Shown: positions 1 through 8,362, numbered from the stretch's first letter. The stretch: DNA of 37,931 bases from Betaproteobacteria bacterium (GCA_025361165.1 JANYAU010000123.1:1-37931), one strand, 5' to 3'. Notes: a model not told the origin generated them from the letters alone. Made by a program: numbers and translations.

Positions 1-91
1 CGTCGTCCAGAAAGATCTTGCGCCGGGCGTTACCGCGCGAGGTGACGTGGTAAATCGCGCCGGGGAATTCGATGCGGAGAGGGCGGGTCAT
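1..91 (-). CDS. REP-associated tyrosine (Y1/IS200-like) transposase, N-terminal fragment
   Basis: Reading leftwards from the ATG at 91 gives an uninterrupted N-terminus, MTRPLRIEFPGAIYHVTSRG followed by NARRKIFLDD, which runs off the window edge. This opening (PLRxEFPGAxYHVTSRGN) is the hallmark start of Y1-type transposases of the REP-associated (RAYT, PF01797) family. These are HUH single-strand nucleases thought to mobilise REP palindromes. Only 30 residues are visible, so the HUH motif and catalytic Tyr cannot be checked. No good ribosome-binding site is obvious. The short direct repeats just upstream (130-187) fit a RAYT locus, since such genes are often flanked by their cognate repeats. 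The family call is strong; activity is unknown. Confidence 0.85.
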   Translation of the reverse strand, partial: MTRPLRIEFPGAIYHVTSRGNARRKIFLDD

Positions 92-129
92 GGGAGTAAG
101 CTTAGCATAAAAATATCATATTACAAGAT

Positions 130-187
130 GTGACCCCTTCAATGCTTCAATGCGTGTGACCCCTTCAATGCGCTTCAATGCGCTTGT
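130..187. repeat. Short direct repeats upstream of the RAYT gene
   Basis: The 16-mer GTGACCCCTTCAATGC occurs at 130-145 and again at 156-171. It is interleaved with copies of GCTTCAATGC at 144-153 and 170-179 and a partial copy running on to about 187. The copies lie head to tail between the divergent RAYT fragment and the higBA promoter. They could be substrate repeats of the transposase or slippage products. No copy was noticed elsewhere in the window. Confidence 0.7.
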
Positions 188-228
188 GTAGATTTCTGAC
201 GATTGATTGTCCGTTCAGCAGTTCCTGC

Positions 229-255
229 TTGTGCAATATAGCGATTTGCTATATT
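229..255 (+). promoter_or_regulatory. higBA promoter/operator with perfect palindrome
   Basis: AATATAGC (235-242) and GCTATATT (248-255) form a perfect 8-bp inverted repeat with a 5-bp spacer, ending 12 bp before the higB start codon. The right arm contains TATATT (250-255), a good -10 hexamer, with a weak -35 (TTGTGC, 229-234) at a short 15-bp spacing. An A/T-rich palindrome over the -10 of a toxin-antitoxin operon is the usual binding site for the HTH antitoxin. Autorepression by the HigA-like protein downstream is therefore inferred. Confidence 0.6.
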
Positions 256-267
256 ATTTTATTAACC

Positions 268-570
268 ATGCACGTAATATCAAAAAAGCGGCTAAAGGAA
301 TTTTGGGAGAAACACCCAGCAGCCAAGGAGCCGATGAAGGCATGGCACACGCTCCTTGAAGACACGAATTTTGCGGATTTCAACGATGTGAAGCGGAACT
401 TTAATTCGGCGGACTATGCCAAGCCTTTCACGATCTTTGATGTGGGCGGCAATAATTTTCGAGTGATCGTGAATATTCACTACGAGCGACAAAAAACATT
501 CATTCGATACGTGCTCACGCACGCCGAATATGATGGATGGTGCAAGAAGTACAGGAGCAACAAACTATGA
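268..570 (+). CDS. higB: HigB-type mRNA interferase toxin (RelE superfamily)
   Basis: A 100-residue protein starting MHVISKKRLKEFWEKHPAA and ending in a block with FVLTHAEYD-like spacing (RYVLTHAEYDGWCKK). This matches the HigB_toxin family (RelE/ParE fold), ribosome-dependent mRNA endonucleases that stop translation. The ATG at 268 is preferred over earlier in-frame starts because the family begins at this MxVISKxxLxxFW block and because the palindrome and -10 lie just before it. No Shine-Dalgarno is visible, and the predicted transcript start leaves almost no leader, so initiation may be near-leaderless. The gene overlaps the antitoxin by ATGA, with the toxin first, which is the typical hig order. 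The region is more A/T-rich than its surroundings, consistent with acquisition. Confidence 0.88.
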   Translation: MHVISKKRLKEFWEKHPAAKEPMKAWHTLLEDTNFADFNDVKRNFNSADYAKPFTIFDVGGNNFRVIVNIHYERQKTFIRYVLTHAEYDGWCKKYRSNKL

Positions 571-998
571 CTGCGATAGTCTTTAATCTCGATCTGGACG
601 CGATCATCCCTGCCTGGGAATCGTTCCAGCAAAAGCTGCCGACCAAGATTTCTGTCATTCGCACCGAAGATCAATATGATGCGGCAGTGCAGATGATGGA
701 CCAACTGCTTGATGAGATCGGCGGCAACGAACAACACAAGCTCATCGATATGCTCGATGTTCTCACCCAGCTTATCGAGGACTATGAGGCCAAGCACCAC
801 GCTATCCCGGACGCTGCGCCGAAAGAAGTGCTTCGTTTTCTAATGGAGCAGCATGGTCTTAAACAGGCCGATCTCGCGGATGAACTCGGTGGCCAACCGG
901 TAGTGAGCGCGATCCTTAATGGCGACCGCGAGATCAACGTGCGCCAAGCCAAGGCGCTTGCTAAACGATTTGCTGTCTCGGCGGGTGTCTTTATATAA
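567..998 (+). CDS. higA: HigA-type antitoxin with XRE helix-turn-helix
   Basis: A 143-residue protein starting at the ATG that overlaps the toxin stop (ATGA at 567-570). An N-terminal toxin-binding region with the family-like phrases VIRTEDQYDAAV and YEAKHHAIPDAAP is followed by a C-terminal XRE helix-turn-helix, LKQADLADELGGQPVVSAIL with NGDREINVRQAKALAKRF, at about residues 95-135. In this family the antitoxin neutralises HigB and represses the operon, probably here through the palindrome at 235-255. The protein ends shortly after the HTH, which is normal for this group. An extended start 30 bases earlier is possible but unlikely given the coupling. Confidence 0.88.
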   Translation: MTAIVFNLDLDAIIPAWESFQQKLPTKISVIRTEDQYDAAVQMMDQLLDEIGGNEQHKLIDMLDVLTQLIEDYEAKHHAIPDAAPKEVLRFLMEQHGLKQADLADELGGQPVVSAILNGDREINVRQAKALAKRFAVSAGVFI

Positions 999-1182
999 CC
1001 TGAGCGCTTGGATCCGGATACAACAAAATCAAACGCGGCGCATCAACCCGAAATTACTTCACTTGCCAAAAGCCTCGATTACTCGAAGCGGTTCTGGCGC
1101 GGCTGTGGCACTACAGTCTACGCACCGGGCAGGGTGCGCCGACCTCGCCTCGCTTCGGCACGTGGGCAGAAGAATAGGACGC
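999..1182. other. Intergenic stretch between convergent higBA and dacB
   Basis: No convincing gene is present. The only clear structure is a perfect 6-bp hairpin, CGCACC-gggcag-GGTGCG, at 1121-1138. It has no T-run on either side, so it is at best a weak terminator for the convergent transcripts. Confidence 0.4.
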
Positions 1183-2694
1183 TCACGACCTTTCAAACAC
1201 CCACTCCAGTAACGCGTCTTGCACCGCCCGCCCCTGTTCCGCATTCGGGTGGTTGATGATGCATACCACCACCATCTGCCGACCTTGGGCGTCGAGCACA
1301 TAGCCGGCAATGGCGCGCACGTCTTTGAGCGAGCCGGTTTTGATGTGGGCATGGCCGGAGACTGCGCTGAGTAAGAGGCGCTTTTTCATGGTGCCATCCA
1401 CCGCGATGATAGGCAGCGACGATTCCAATTCGGCGAATACAGTAGAGTGATACGCCGCGCGCAGCACCCAGGCGAGGTGCTGCGCGCTGATGCGCTCGGT
1501 GCGCGATAAGCCGGAGCCGTTATCCAGCGTGAGTTCCAAAAAACGCTGGCCTTTCACCGCCAACCAATCGTTGATTGCTTCCGCGCCTTTCGTGGGCGTG
1601 CCGGGGGCGCCGCGTACTTCTGCGCCGAGGGTGAGAAACACTTGGCGCGCCATGACGTTGTTGCTGTATTTGTTGATGTCGCGGATGATTTCCGCCAGCG
1701 GTGGAGAGGCGTATTGACCGATGCGTTTTGCGCTTTCCGGTACGCTGCCGGCGACGACGCTGCCGCGCCAAGTGCCGCCCAATTGCGTCCACAATTGTTT
1801 GAACAGGGTGCCGAAGTAAGTATTGTCATCTTGCAGGATGAGATGCATAGCTGCGTCGTCGCAGGCGATGGGAAATTCGCCGCTGAAGTTGAGTGTGGCG
1901 CCGACTTGATAGTTGATTTTTTCTTGCCACTCGCCGCAAGCGGTATGAGTGAGCCGCACTTGATTGACGATGCGCGCCTCAGACATTTCCGGGTCGAGCA
2001 CGATGCGTGGGCGGGCGCTTTCGTTTTGCGCCAGGAAGCGCACCCGGTGCGCGCGGAAGTTTACAAGCAGCGCGTCCGGCGCCACGTTGTAGGGTTTGTA
2101 GGGTTCATTGTCGAAGGCGGCGGGGTCTTCTTGCGGCAGCTCGAAGTAAGTGCGATCTAGCACGAGATTGCCCCGGATATCTTTTAATCCTTTTTGGCGC
2201 AGGTCACGCAACATGAGCCAGAACGCTTCGAGGGTGATCTTCGGGTCGCCGTGGCCTTTGAATACCAGGTCGCCGTTCAGCTTCTGCTTTTTTAGTGTGC
2301 CGTCGGTGTATACCTCGGTTTTCCAGCGGTAGGCCGGGCCCAGCACTTCGAGCGCGGCGTCGGTGGTGAGGAGTTTCATCACCGAAGCGGGGTTCATCCC
2401 GCGCTCGGCATTGAGTGACAGCACCGGTGTGGTTTGTGTGACGTCTTGCACGTAAAGTGCAATGGCCGATTCTGGAATTTGTGCGCGCTGGAGTGCGGCG
2501 ACGACGGGTTGGGGGAGATCGGCGGCGAATGCGGGCGCGCCAGTGAGTAAGCAGCAGAACGCCAAAAAACTTTTACCGCAAAGGACGCGAAGGGGCGCAA
2601 AGGAAAAACTAAAAAAAGATTTCCTTGGCGTAGCTTTGCGTCCTTCGTGGTTCAGGATATTGAATTCAGCGGTGGCGAGTGAGGTCGTTGACAT
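1183..2694 (-). CDS. dacB: D-alanyl-D-alanine carboxypeptidase/endopeptidase (PBP4, peptidase S13)
   Basis: A 503-residue protein of the S13/PBP4 family, periplasmic enzymes that trim or cleave D-Ala-containing peptidoglycan peptides. All three active-site motifs are present: SVMK (S104-K107, in [11 protein letters not shown]), YSNN (the SxN motif) and HIKTGSL (KTG) near the C-terminus. A signal-like segment ends in LTGAPAFA-A at about residue 58. The first 40 or so residues are odd. They are encoded by an intergenic repeat (2574-2654) that stays open in this frame and reads [10 protein letters not shown]...FAPLRVLCG. The only ATG lies inside the 3' end of the upstream epimerase gene (29-bp overlap). 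No ATG lies nearer the signal peptide. A TTG within the hydrophobic core would leave too short a signal, so the true start is uncertain. Length without the extension is normal for the family. Confidence 0.9.
   Translation of the reverse strand: MSTTSLATAEFNILNHEGRKATPRKSFFSFSFAPLRVLCGKSFLAFCCLLTGAPAFAADLPQPVVAALQRAQIPESAIALYVQDVTQTTPVLSLNAERGMNPASVMKLLTTDAALEVLGPAYRWKTEVYTDGTLKKQKLNGDLVFKGHGDPKITLEAFWLMLRDLRQKGLKDIRGNLVLDRTYFELPQEDPAAFDNEPYKPYNVAPDALLVNFRAHRVRFLAQNESARPRIVLDPEMSEARIVNQVRLTHTACGEWQEKINYQVGATLNFSGEFPIACDDAAMHLILQDDNTYFGTLFKQLWTQLGGTWRGSVVAGSVPESAKRIGQYASPPLAEIIRDINKYSNNVMARQVFLTLGAEVRGAPGTPTKGAEAINDWLAVKGQRFLELTLDNGSGLSRTERISAQHLAWVLRAAYHSTVFAELESSLPIIAVDGTMKKRLLLSAVSGHAHIKTGSLKDVRAIAGYVLDAQGRQMVVVCIINHPNAEQGRAVQDALLEWVFERS
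2574..2654. repeat. Dispersed intergenic repeat of the 'CACGAAGGACGCAAAG' type
   Basis: One arm at about 2574-2605 reads ACCGCAAAGGACGCGAAGG then GGCGCAAAGG. The other at 2634-2654 reads CTTTGCGTCCTTCGTGGTTC, which is close to its reverse complement. The pair can fold into an imperfect stem with an A/T-rich loop. Tandem AAGGACGCGAAGG-like motifs of this kind are familiar as dispersed intergenic repeats in many proteobacterial genomes. Here the element lies at the tviC-dacB junction and forms part of the dacB reading frame. Confidence 0.7.
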
Positions 2695-3703
2695 ACCAAT
2701 CCATGGCTACTTTAAGTCCTTGAGCGATGGTATGCGTGGGTTGATATTGAAGCAAGCGTTGCGCTTTCGTGACGTCGGCTAGCGAGTGCCGCACATCGCC
2801 GGCGCGGAAGTCGCGATACACCGGTTTGAAATCGGCGAGGTGCGAAAAGTGCGGCAGGAGTGCGGTGCGAATCGCCTCGAACAATTGATTCAAGGTGGTG
2901 CGCTCGCCCACCGCTACGTTGTAGACCTGATTGCGCGCCGCATCGTCGATACTGGTAGCGGCCAGTAGATTGGCTTGTACCGTATTGTCGATGTAACAAA
3001 AATCGCGGCTGGTTTCGCCGTCGCCGTTGATATACACCGGCTCGCGCTTGACCATCGAGGCAATCCATTTCGGGATCACCGCAGCGTAAGCGCCGTCCGG
3101 ATCTTGGCGCTGGCCGAAGATATTGAAGTAACGCAGGCCAATGGTAGTGAAGCCATAACAACGCGCGAATACATCGCCGTAGAGTTCGTTCACATACTTG
3201 GTTACGGCATAGGGGGACAGCGGGCTACCGATTTGGTCTTCTACTTTCGGCAGGCCGGGATGATCGCCATAAGTCGAGCTGGACGCTGCGTACACAAAAG
3301 CTTTTGCGCCCGCGTCGCGCGCCGCTACCAGCATATTGAGAAAGCCGGTGATGTTGCTGCTGTTGGTGAGCAGGGGATCTTCGATCGAGCGCGGCACCGA
3401 GCCTAGCGCGGCTTGATGCAATACATAATCCACGCTCTTGCAGGCGCTGCGGCAAGTATCCAAGTCACAGATATCGCCTTCGATGAAGCGAAAGCCGCTC
3501 CATTGCGCGGGCGTGACTGCCGTTTGTACTTGCTCCAGATTGTGCCGGTGGCCGGTAGCGAAATTATCCAGGCCGACTACTTGCTGATTTAGCTTGAGCA
3601 GCGTTTCCAATAAATTGGAGCCGATGAAGCCGGCGACGCCGGTGATGAGCCAGGTGCGCGGGGTGTGGCTCAGGGTTTGTTGCAGTGAGGTGTAAGCGCT
3701 CAA
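2666..3703 (-). CDS. tviC: UDP-N-acetylglucosamine(-uronate) 4-epimerase, TviC/WbpP type
   Basis: A 345-residue extended short-chain dehydrogenase/reductase. TGVAGFIGS (residues 21-29) is the NAD-binding GxxGxxG motif. AASSSTYGD supplies the catalytic Ser region, and Y165-xxx-K169 (SPYAVTKY) the catalytic pair. The [20 protein letters not shown] opening and the [20 protein letters not shown] block closely resemble WbpP/TviC, which epimerise UDP-GlcNAc or UDP-GlcNAcA at C4. The start codon is TTG. It is chosen because the family N-terminus aligns there and a GGAG lies upstream. The dehydrogenase partner is encoded 33 bp upstream on the same strand. Together the two would make UDP-GalNAcA for a surface polysaccharide. 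Confidence 0.88.
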   Translation of the reverse strand: MSAYTSLQQTLSHTPRTWLITGVAGFIGSNLLETLLKLNQQVVGLDNFATGHRHNLEQVQTAVTPAQWSGFRFIEGDICDLDTCRSACKSVDYVLHQAALGSVPRSIEDPLLTNSSNITGFLNMLVAARDAGAKAFVYAASSSTYGDHPGLPKVEDQIGSPLSPYAVTKYVNELYGDVFARCYGFTTIGLRYFNIFGQRQDPDGAYAAVIPKWIASMVKREPVYINGDGETSRDFCYIDNTVQANLLAATSIDDAARNQVYNVAVGERTTLNQLFEAIRTALLPHFSHLADFKPVYRDFRAGDVRHSLADVTKAQRLLQYQPTHTIAQGLKVAMDWYVNDLTRHR

Positions 3704-3736
3704 ATTGTGTGCTCCGAATGCGGTGGGAGGGTGTGT

Positions 3737-5017
3737 TTACAAACGCCAGAACGGAATGCCAGCGGCTTTGACGGCTTGCGGATCGAATACCGCTTTCACG
3801 TCCGCCAGCACACCGTTCGCGGAAAGTTTGGCTTGATAGTCGGCGAGCGGCCTGGCGGCGAATTCTTTGTGCGACACCGCGAGCACGATTGCATCCGATT
3901 TGGGGAGCTGTTCCCAGGTTTCGAGTGTGATGCCGTATTCGTGTTTGGCTTCGCCTGCGTCGGGCACCGGGTCGTGCACGTGTACTTCGACACCGTAGCT
4001 GCGCAATTCGTTGATCACGTCGATCACGCGTGAGTTGCGCAGGTCGGGGCAATTTTCTTTGAAGGTGAGACCGAGCACCGTCACTTTCGCGCCTTTCACC
4101 TGGCTACCTGCGGTGATCATTAATTTGACCGCCTGCTCGGCGATGAATTTGCCCATGCCATCGTTGATGCGGCGGCCGGCGAGAATCACCTGCGGGTGAT
4201 AGCCCAGCATGTCGGCCTTGTGCGTGAGGTAATAGGGATCGACGCCGATGCAATGGCCGCCCACCAAGCCCGGGCGGAAGGGCAGAAAATTCCACTTGGT
4301 GCCGGCGGCTTGTAATACTTCCATCGTATCGATGCCGATTTTGTGGAAGATCAGCGCCAGCTCGTTCATCAGCGCGATATTGAGGTCGCGCTGGGTATTC
4401 TCGATCACCTTGGCGGCTTCCGCGACTTTAATGCTGGAGGCGCGATGCACGCCGGCGGTGATTATCGATTCGTAAAGCTGCGCGACTTTTTCCAGAGTGT
4501 CGGCGTCGTCGCCCGACACCACTTTTAGAATTTTGGTAAGTGTATGTTCTTTGTCGCCAGGGTTGATGCGTTCTGGTGAATAGCCGACGTGGAAATCGCG
4601 TAGCCATTTCATGCCGGAGTATTGCTCCAGGATGGGGATGCAGATTTCCTCGGTGGCGCCGGGATAGACCGTGGATTCGTACACCACGATGGCGCCTTTT
4701 TTCAGGTTCTGGCCGACGCTCTTGCTCGACCCGACCAGCGGGCTGAAATCGGGTTGATGCGCTTCGTCCACCGGGGTGGGCACGGCGACGATGATGTAAT
4801 CGCACGCCTTCAATGCCGTGGGATCGGTCGTCACTTGCAACTGCGACGCGGCTTTCAGATCGTCGTCAGAGACTTCGCCGGTGGGGTCGCGGTGGCGTTT
4901 GTAGCTCTCGATTTTTTCGATCGCGAGATCGAAGCCGATAGTTTGTATTTTTTTGCCGAATGCTACGGCGAGCGGTAGGCCGACATAGCCCAGACCGACG
5001 ACACCAACGATAGCCAT
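3737..5017 (-). CDS. tviB: UDP-N-acetyl-D-glucosamine 6-dehydrogenase, TviB/WbpO type
   Basis: A 426-residue nucleotide-sugar dehydrogenase. GVVGLGYVGLPLA (5-17) is the Rossmann NAD site. The central region carries YESTVYPGATEE and the active-site block GLVGGHCIGVDPYYL with catalytic Cys256. A C-terminal UDP-binding domain includes LGLTFKENCPDLRNS. The sequence is of the Vi-polysaccharide type (VipA/TviB, WbpO), which oxidises C6 of UDP-GlcNAc or UDP-GalNAc twice to the uronic acid, rather than UDP-glucose dehydrogenase. It starts at an ATG with AAGAGGAA seven bases upstream. It is the first gene of a probable tviB-tviC(-dacB) transcript. No glycosyltransferases or polymerase are adjacent, so the polymer using the product is encoded elsewhere. 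Confidence 0.88.
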   Translation of the reverse strand: MAIVGVVGLGYVGLPLAVAFGKKIQTIGFDLAIEKIESYKRHRDPTGEVSDDDLKAASQLQVTTDPTALKACDYIIVAVPTPVDEAHQPDFSPLVGSSKSVGQNLKKGAIVVYESTVYPGATEEICIPILEQYSGMKWLRDFHVGYSPERINPGDKEHTLTKILKVVSGDDADTLEKVAQLYESIITAGVHRASSIKVAEAAKVIENTQRDLNIALMNELALIFHKIGIDTMEVLQAAGTKWNFLPFRPGLVGGHCIGVDPYYLTHKADMLGYHPQVILAGRRINDGMGKFIAEQAVKLMITAGSQVKGAKVTVLGLTFKENCPDLRNSRVIDVINELRSYGVEVHVHDPVPDAGEAKHEYGITLETWEQLPKSDAIVLAVSHKEFAARPLADYQAKLSANGVLADVKAVFDPQAVKAAGIPFWRL

Positions 5018-5063
5018 GTTGAAAATTCCTCTTGTTGATTGATTTTTGCGCGTATTTTACAGA

Positions 5064-5092
5064 ATGTAGCCGCGCGCGTAAGCACGTATAAT
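5064..5092 (+). promoter_or_regulatory. Possible sigma-70 promoter for the secreted protease
   Basis: A perfect -10 hexamer TATAAT lies at 5087-5092, 40 bp before the protease start. The -35 at 17-bp spacing (ATGTAG, 5064-5069) is poor, so the promoter may need an activator. It lies in the divergent region shared with tviB. Confidence 0.4.
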
Positions 5093-5131
5093 GGAATTCT
5101 CCCATGATAAACGCATGACAGGAGCCCTACC

Positions 5132-5902
5132 ATGAAAAAACGCCTGGTTCTTATTTCGCTGATTTGCACTTTCGCATGTGCAGGTTCTATGCCAGCACGC
5201 GCCGATTTGGCGCAAACGCTAGCCAAAGTTAAACCCGCCATCGTCGGTGTGGGGACAGTCTTGCCGACCCGTAATCCGGCGCGGATGTTTGCGGGCACGG
5301 GCTTCGTGGTAGGTGACGGGCTGACGGTGGTCACCAATGTGCATGTGCTACCGCCGCTCTTAGATGAGGAAAAGAAAGAGTTGCTGGTGGTGTATGCCGG
5401 TTCTGCGCAGCATCCGGATATCCGCGACGCGACGGTGATAGCACGCGACCCGGAGCATGATATTGCCCTGTTGCGCATTAGCGGAAAGCCGCTTGTCGCA
5501 TTGGCTTTGGGCGACTCTAACACGGTGAAAGAAGGGGCGACGGTAGTGTTTACCGGCTTTCCATTGGGGATGATTCTGGGCTTGCATCCGGCAACCCATC
5601 GCGGGATTATCGCCGCCATCACGCCTTTTGTTTCTCCTGCTTATAATTCCAAGCAGCTCGATGTGAAAACAATCTTGCGTTTGAATCATCCCTTCGATGT
5701 ATTTCAACTCGATGCTATCGCCTATCCCGGCAACAGCGGCAGCCCGATGTACGACCCTGAAACCGGCATGGTCTATGGTGTGGTGAACAGCGTGTTCATC
5801 AGAGAATCCAAAGAAAATTTGCTCAAACAACCCTCCGGTATCACGTATGTGATCCCCGGCAACTATATCCGCGATTTGCTGGCACGTTCCCGCACGCAAT
5901 GA
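5132..5902 (+). CDS. Secreted trypsin-like serine protease (S1C/HtrA-like, no PDZ domain)
   Basis: A 256-residue protein with a clear signal peptide (MKKRLVLISLICTFACAGSM, cleavage near PARA-D25) followed by a single trypsin-fold domain. The triad is visible: His71 in VVTNVHV, Asp110 in EHDIALL and Ser202 in PGNSGSP. Spacing and motifs resemble the protease domain of DegP/HtrA enzymes, but there is no room for a PDZ domain, so it is not DegP, DegQ or DegS. A strong AGGAG lies 8-9 bases before the ATG. It is expected to act in the periplasm; its substrate is unknown. It stands alone, divergent from tviB and followed by a 225-bp gap. Confidence 0.85.
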   Translation: MKKRLVLISLICTFACAGSMPARADLAQTLAKVKPAIVGVGTVLPTRNPARMFAGTGFVVGDGLTVVTNVHVLPPLLDEEKKELLVVYAGSAQHPDIRDATVIARDPEHDIALLRISGKPLVALALGDSNTVKEGATVVFTGFPLGMILGLHPATHRGIIAAITPFVSPAYNSKQLDVKTILRLNHPFDVFQLDAIAYPGNSGSPMYDPETGMVYGVVNSVFIRESKENLLKQPSGITYVIPGNYIRDLLARSRTQ

Positions 5903-6127
5903 CCCTTTTGTTTCAAACGCAACCGCTTTTCCCTGGCTAAAAATACGCTGCGCGAGCGCGCCATGCCACGTTGTTTTGTCTACCAATCTCTGCGAGTAGC
6001 CTGGCTGCCGGCTAACCTGGGTGCACTTTCTCAATGTCTGGATGTCATAGCGTTGCCATCTCATAATCTATGATGAATTTATGGGGTTGTACTAGCGCAA
6101 CCTAATAACAAAGGAAAGGAGCGCAAA

Positions 6128-6958
6128 ATGAATGAATTGCTCGAAAAAAATCATAGCGCCTGGCAGCTAAAAGATATTGATTTTAGCGCTATCCGTAAGG
6201 AACTCGTGCGTGATGACGAGCATTTGTTTTATCTGCTGGCGTCGGCTTCTTTCGTCGAGATTCTGTCCGAACTCTACGCTAAAAATCTCATTGATCACTA
6301 TCACGGCAATACGGCCGTGGTGAGCTGGCTTGAACAAAGGTGGCAGCGCGAGGAAGTCCAGCACGGAAATGCGTTTAAGGCTTACGTCCAAGCAGTTTGG
6401 CCGGAATTCGATTGGGAGAACGCCTATGCTGATTTTGCGGCAGAGTACGCCACTATTTGCACCGCAGAGGAATTAGAGCCCAGCCAGGCGCTTGAAATGG
6501 TTGCGCGCTGTGTGGTCGAAGTCGGCACCGCCAGCTTCTACCAAAGCCTCCACCACTACACGCGCGAGCCGGTTTTGCGTCAACTGCTTGCCAACATCAA
6601 GGCCGATGAAGTGCGTCATTTCACCATCTTCCGTCACCATTTCAAAGAATATAACCGTGCCGAAGGCAATGGCGCTTGGAAAGTAGGGCGAGCGATGTGG
6701 CATCGGATGTTGGATATTCGCGCGGAAGATTCGTATATCGCGTTTAAACATGTTTATTCACAGCGCAATCCCGATATTGTTTTCCACGATCAGATCTGGG
6801 AAAAATTTCTCAAGCGGCTAAATGGATTAGCGCGCTTGAATTATCCGTACCGCATGGCGGTGGAAATGTTGCTTTCCCCTGTGGCTCTTCCGGTCGCGTT
6901 GAAGCGTCTGATGCGGCCGCCGCTTATTTTTCTTGCGCGCTTTGCGCTGTTTAAATAA
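6128..6958 (+). CDS. Ferritin-like di-iron protein (acyl-ACP desaturase-like fold)
   Basis: A 276-residue soluble, mostly helical protein. It has two ExxH motifs, E76-VQ-H79 (REEVQHG) and E161-VR-H164 (ADEVRHF). Glutamates at E44/E48 (FVEILSELY) and E131 (VVEVGTASFY) fit the remaining ligands. This is the four-helix, two-ExxH di-iron pattern of ferritin-like enzymes, and the spacing and the EVGTASFYQSL block recall acyl-ACP desaturases. A hydroxylase or desaturase role is possible but not shown. The start has a strong AAAGGAG. The last 8 bases overlap the convergent bioA end, so both stop codons are shared. The C-terminus is hydrophobic (PPLIFLARFALFK) and may contact the membrane. Confidence 0.7.
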   Translation: MNELLEKNHSAWQLKDIDFSAIRKELVRDDEHLFYLLASASFVEILSELYAKNLIDHYHGNTAVVSWLEQRWQREEVQHGNAFKAYVQAVWPEFDWENAYADFAAEYATICTAEELEPSQALEMVARCVVEVGTASFYQSLHHYTREPVLRQLLANIKADEVRHFTIFRHHFKEYNRAEGNGAWKVGRAMWHRMLDIRAEDSYIAFKHVYSQRNPDIVFHDQIWEKFLKRLNGLARLNYPYRMAVEMLLSPVALPVALKRLMRPPLIFLARFALFK

Positions 6959-8261
6959 GCGCCAAACAGCTCGAGGTTTCTTCTATTAGTAGTGCTACTT
7001 CTTCCTCTTCGATCACATATGGCGGCATGAAATAAACGGTGTTGCCGAGCGGGCGTAGCAGCAGCCCACGCTGCAAGGCGGCTTGATAGAATGCGAGACT
7101 GAAATCTGGCGCGGCGTCCGCTACATCGAATGCCCAGATCATGCCCAGGTGGCGAAAATGCCGGATGCGCGGATGATCGCGCAAGGGCTGCATGGCTTGG
7201 GTAAATTGCGCGGCTTTTGCGCGATTGGCTTGGATCACATCGTCTTGCTCGAAAATATCCAGCGTTGCCAATGCCGCGCGGCACGCCAGCGGATTGCCGG
7301 TATAGGAGTGCGAGTGCAAGAAGCCGCGCGCCACCTCGTCGTGGTAAAAGGCGCTGTAAATCGTATCGGTCGTCATCACCACCGATAGCGGCAAATAACC
7401 GCCGGTTAGCCCTTTGGATAAGCACAAAAAGTCAGGGACAATGGCAGCTTGTTCGCAGGCGAACAGGGTGCCGCTGCGTCCGAATCCGACGGCGATTTCA
7501 TCCGCGATCAAGTGCACATGAAATTGATCGCAAATTTTCCGCACGCGTTGCAAATACATCGGATGATGCATCGCCATACCGCCCGCGCATTGCACCAGCG
7601 GCTCCACGATCAGCGCCGCCGTGGTGGCGTGATGTTGCTCCAGGTATTGCGCCAAGCTATCGGCACAGCGTAGCGCATAGTTTTCAGCGCTTTCACCGGG
7701 CGCCGCCAAGCGCCAATCGGGCGAGGGCGTTTGATAAGTTTGGCGTAGCAGGGGCGCATAGGTATCCTTGAACAAAGCGACATCGGTGACCGATAGCGCG
7801 CCCAACGTTTCGCCATGGTAGCCATTGGCGACACTGATAAATCCTATCTTTTGCGTCTGGCCGCTATTGCGCCAAAAATGAAAGCTCATCTTGAGCGCGA
7901 TTTCGATCGCGGAGGCGCCATCCGAAGCATAAAAGCAATGGCCCAATTTGCCCGGTGCGAGATGAGACAAGCGCTCCGAGAGTTCGATTACCGGCGCATG
8001 GGTGAAGCCCGCCAGCATCACTTGTTCGAGTTTTTCGAGTTGGTCCTTGAGCGCGGCATTAATGCGCGGATTGGCGTGGCCGAACAGATTCACCCACCAG
8101 GAACTGATGGCGTCGAGATAGCGCTGACCTTCGAAATCGTACAGCCACACGCCCTTGCCATGACTGATAGGGATGAGTGGCAGTTGCTCGTGCTGTTTCA
8201 TCTGGGTGCAGGGGTGCCAGACGGCAGCGCGGGAACGCCCAAGCAGATTTTCGTTACTCAT
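6951..8261 (-). CDS. bioA: Adenosylmethionine-8-amino-7-oxononanoate aminotransferase (biotin synthesis)
   Basis: A 436-residue class III PLP aminotransferase that converts KAPA to DAPA using S-adenosylmethionine as amino donor. BioA-specific features are the N-terminal VWHPCTQMKQHE block, DAISSWWVNLFGHANP, DGASAIEIALKM, ADEIAVGFGRSGTLF and the PLP lysine K283 in LCLSKGLTGGYLPLS. The length is typical. It is a single gene here, with no bioB, bioF or bioD beside it. It is divergent from the HNH nuclease gene across 131 bp and convergent, overlapping by 8 bp, with the ferritin-like gene. The ribosome-binding site is weak. No biotin operator was recognised upstream. Confidence 0.93.
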   Translation of the reverse strand: MSNENLLGRSRAAVWHPCTQMKQHEQLPLIPISHGKGVWLYDFEGQRYLDAISSWWVNLFGHANPRINAALKDQLEKLEQVMLAGFTHAPVIELSERLSHLAPGKLGHCFYASDGASAIEIALKMSFHFWRNSGQTQKIGFISVANGYHGETLGALSVTDVALFKDTYAPLLRQTYQTPSPDWRLAAPGESAENYALRCADSLAQYLEQHHATTAALIVEPLVQCAGGMAMHHPMYLQRVRKICDQFHVHLIADEIAVGFGRSGTLFACEQAAIVPDFLCLSKGLTGGYLPLSVVMTTDTIYSAFYHDEVARGFLHSHSYTGNPLACRAALATLDIFEQDDVIQANRAKAAQFTQAMQPLRDHPRIRHFRHLGMIWAFDVADAAPDFSLAFYQAALQRGLLLRPLGNTVYFMPPYVIEEEEVALLIEETSSCLALI

Positions 8262-8362
8262 GGGGACTTCATGAAATTTTCGCGTTATCCTAGCATGGCC
8301 ATGAACTAGACATTATGCTGCGGCCACTTTTAATCGTGCGCATTGTGTGAAAGGATATCGTT

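Noticed and set aside
1008-1256. A small open frame between higA and dacB
   Set aside because: Basic, low-complexity product, no ribosome-binding site, and it runs into the dacB 3' end.
5360-6064. A 234-codon open frame antisense to the secreted protease
   Set aside because: It covers the protease gene, whose catalytic triad and signal peptide are clear; the antisense product has no family features.
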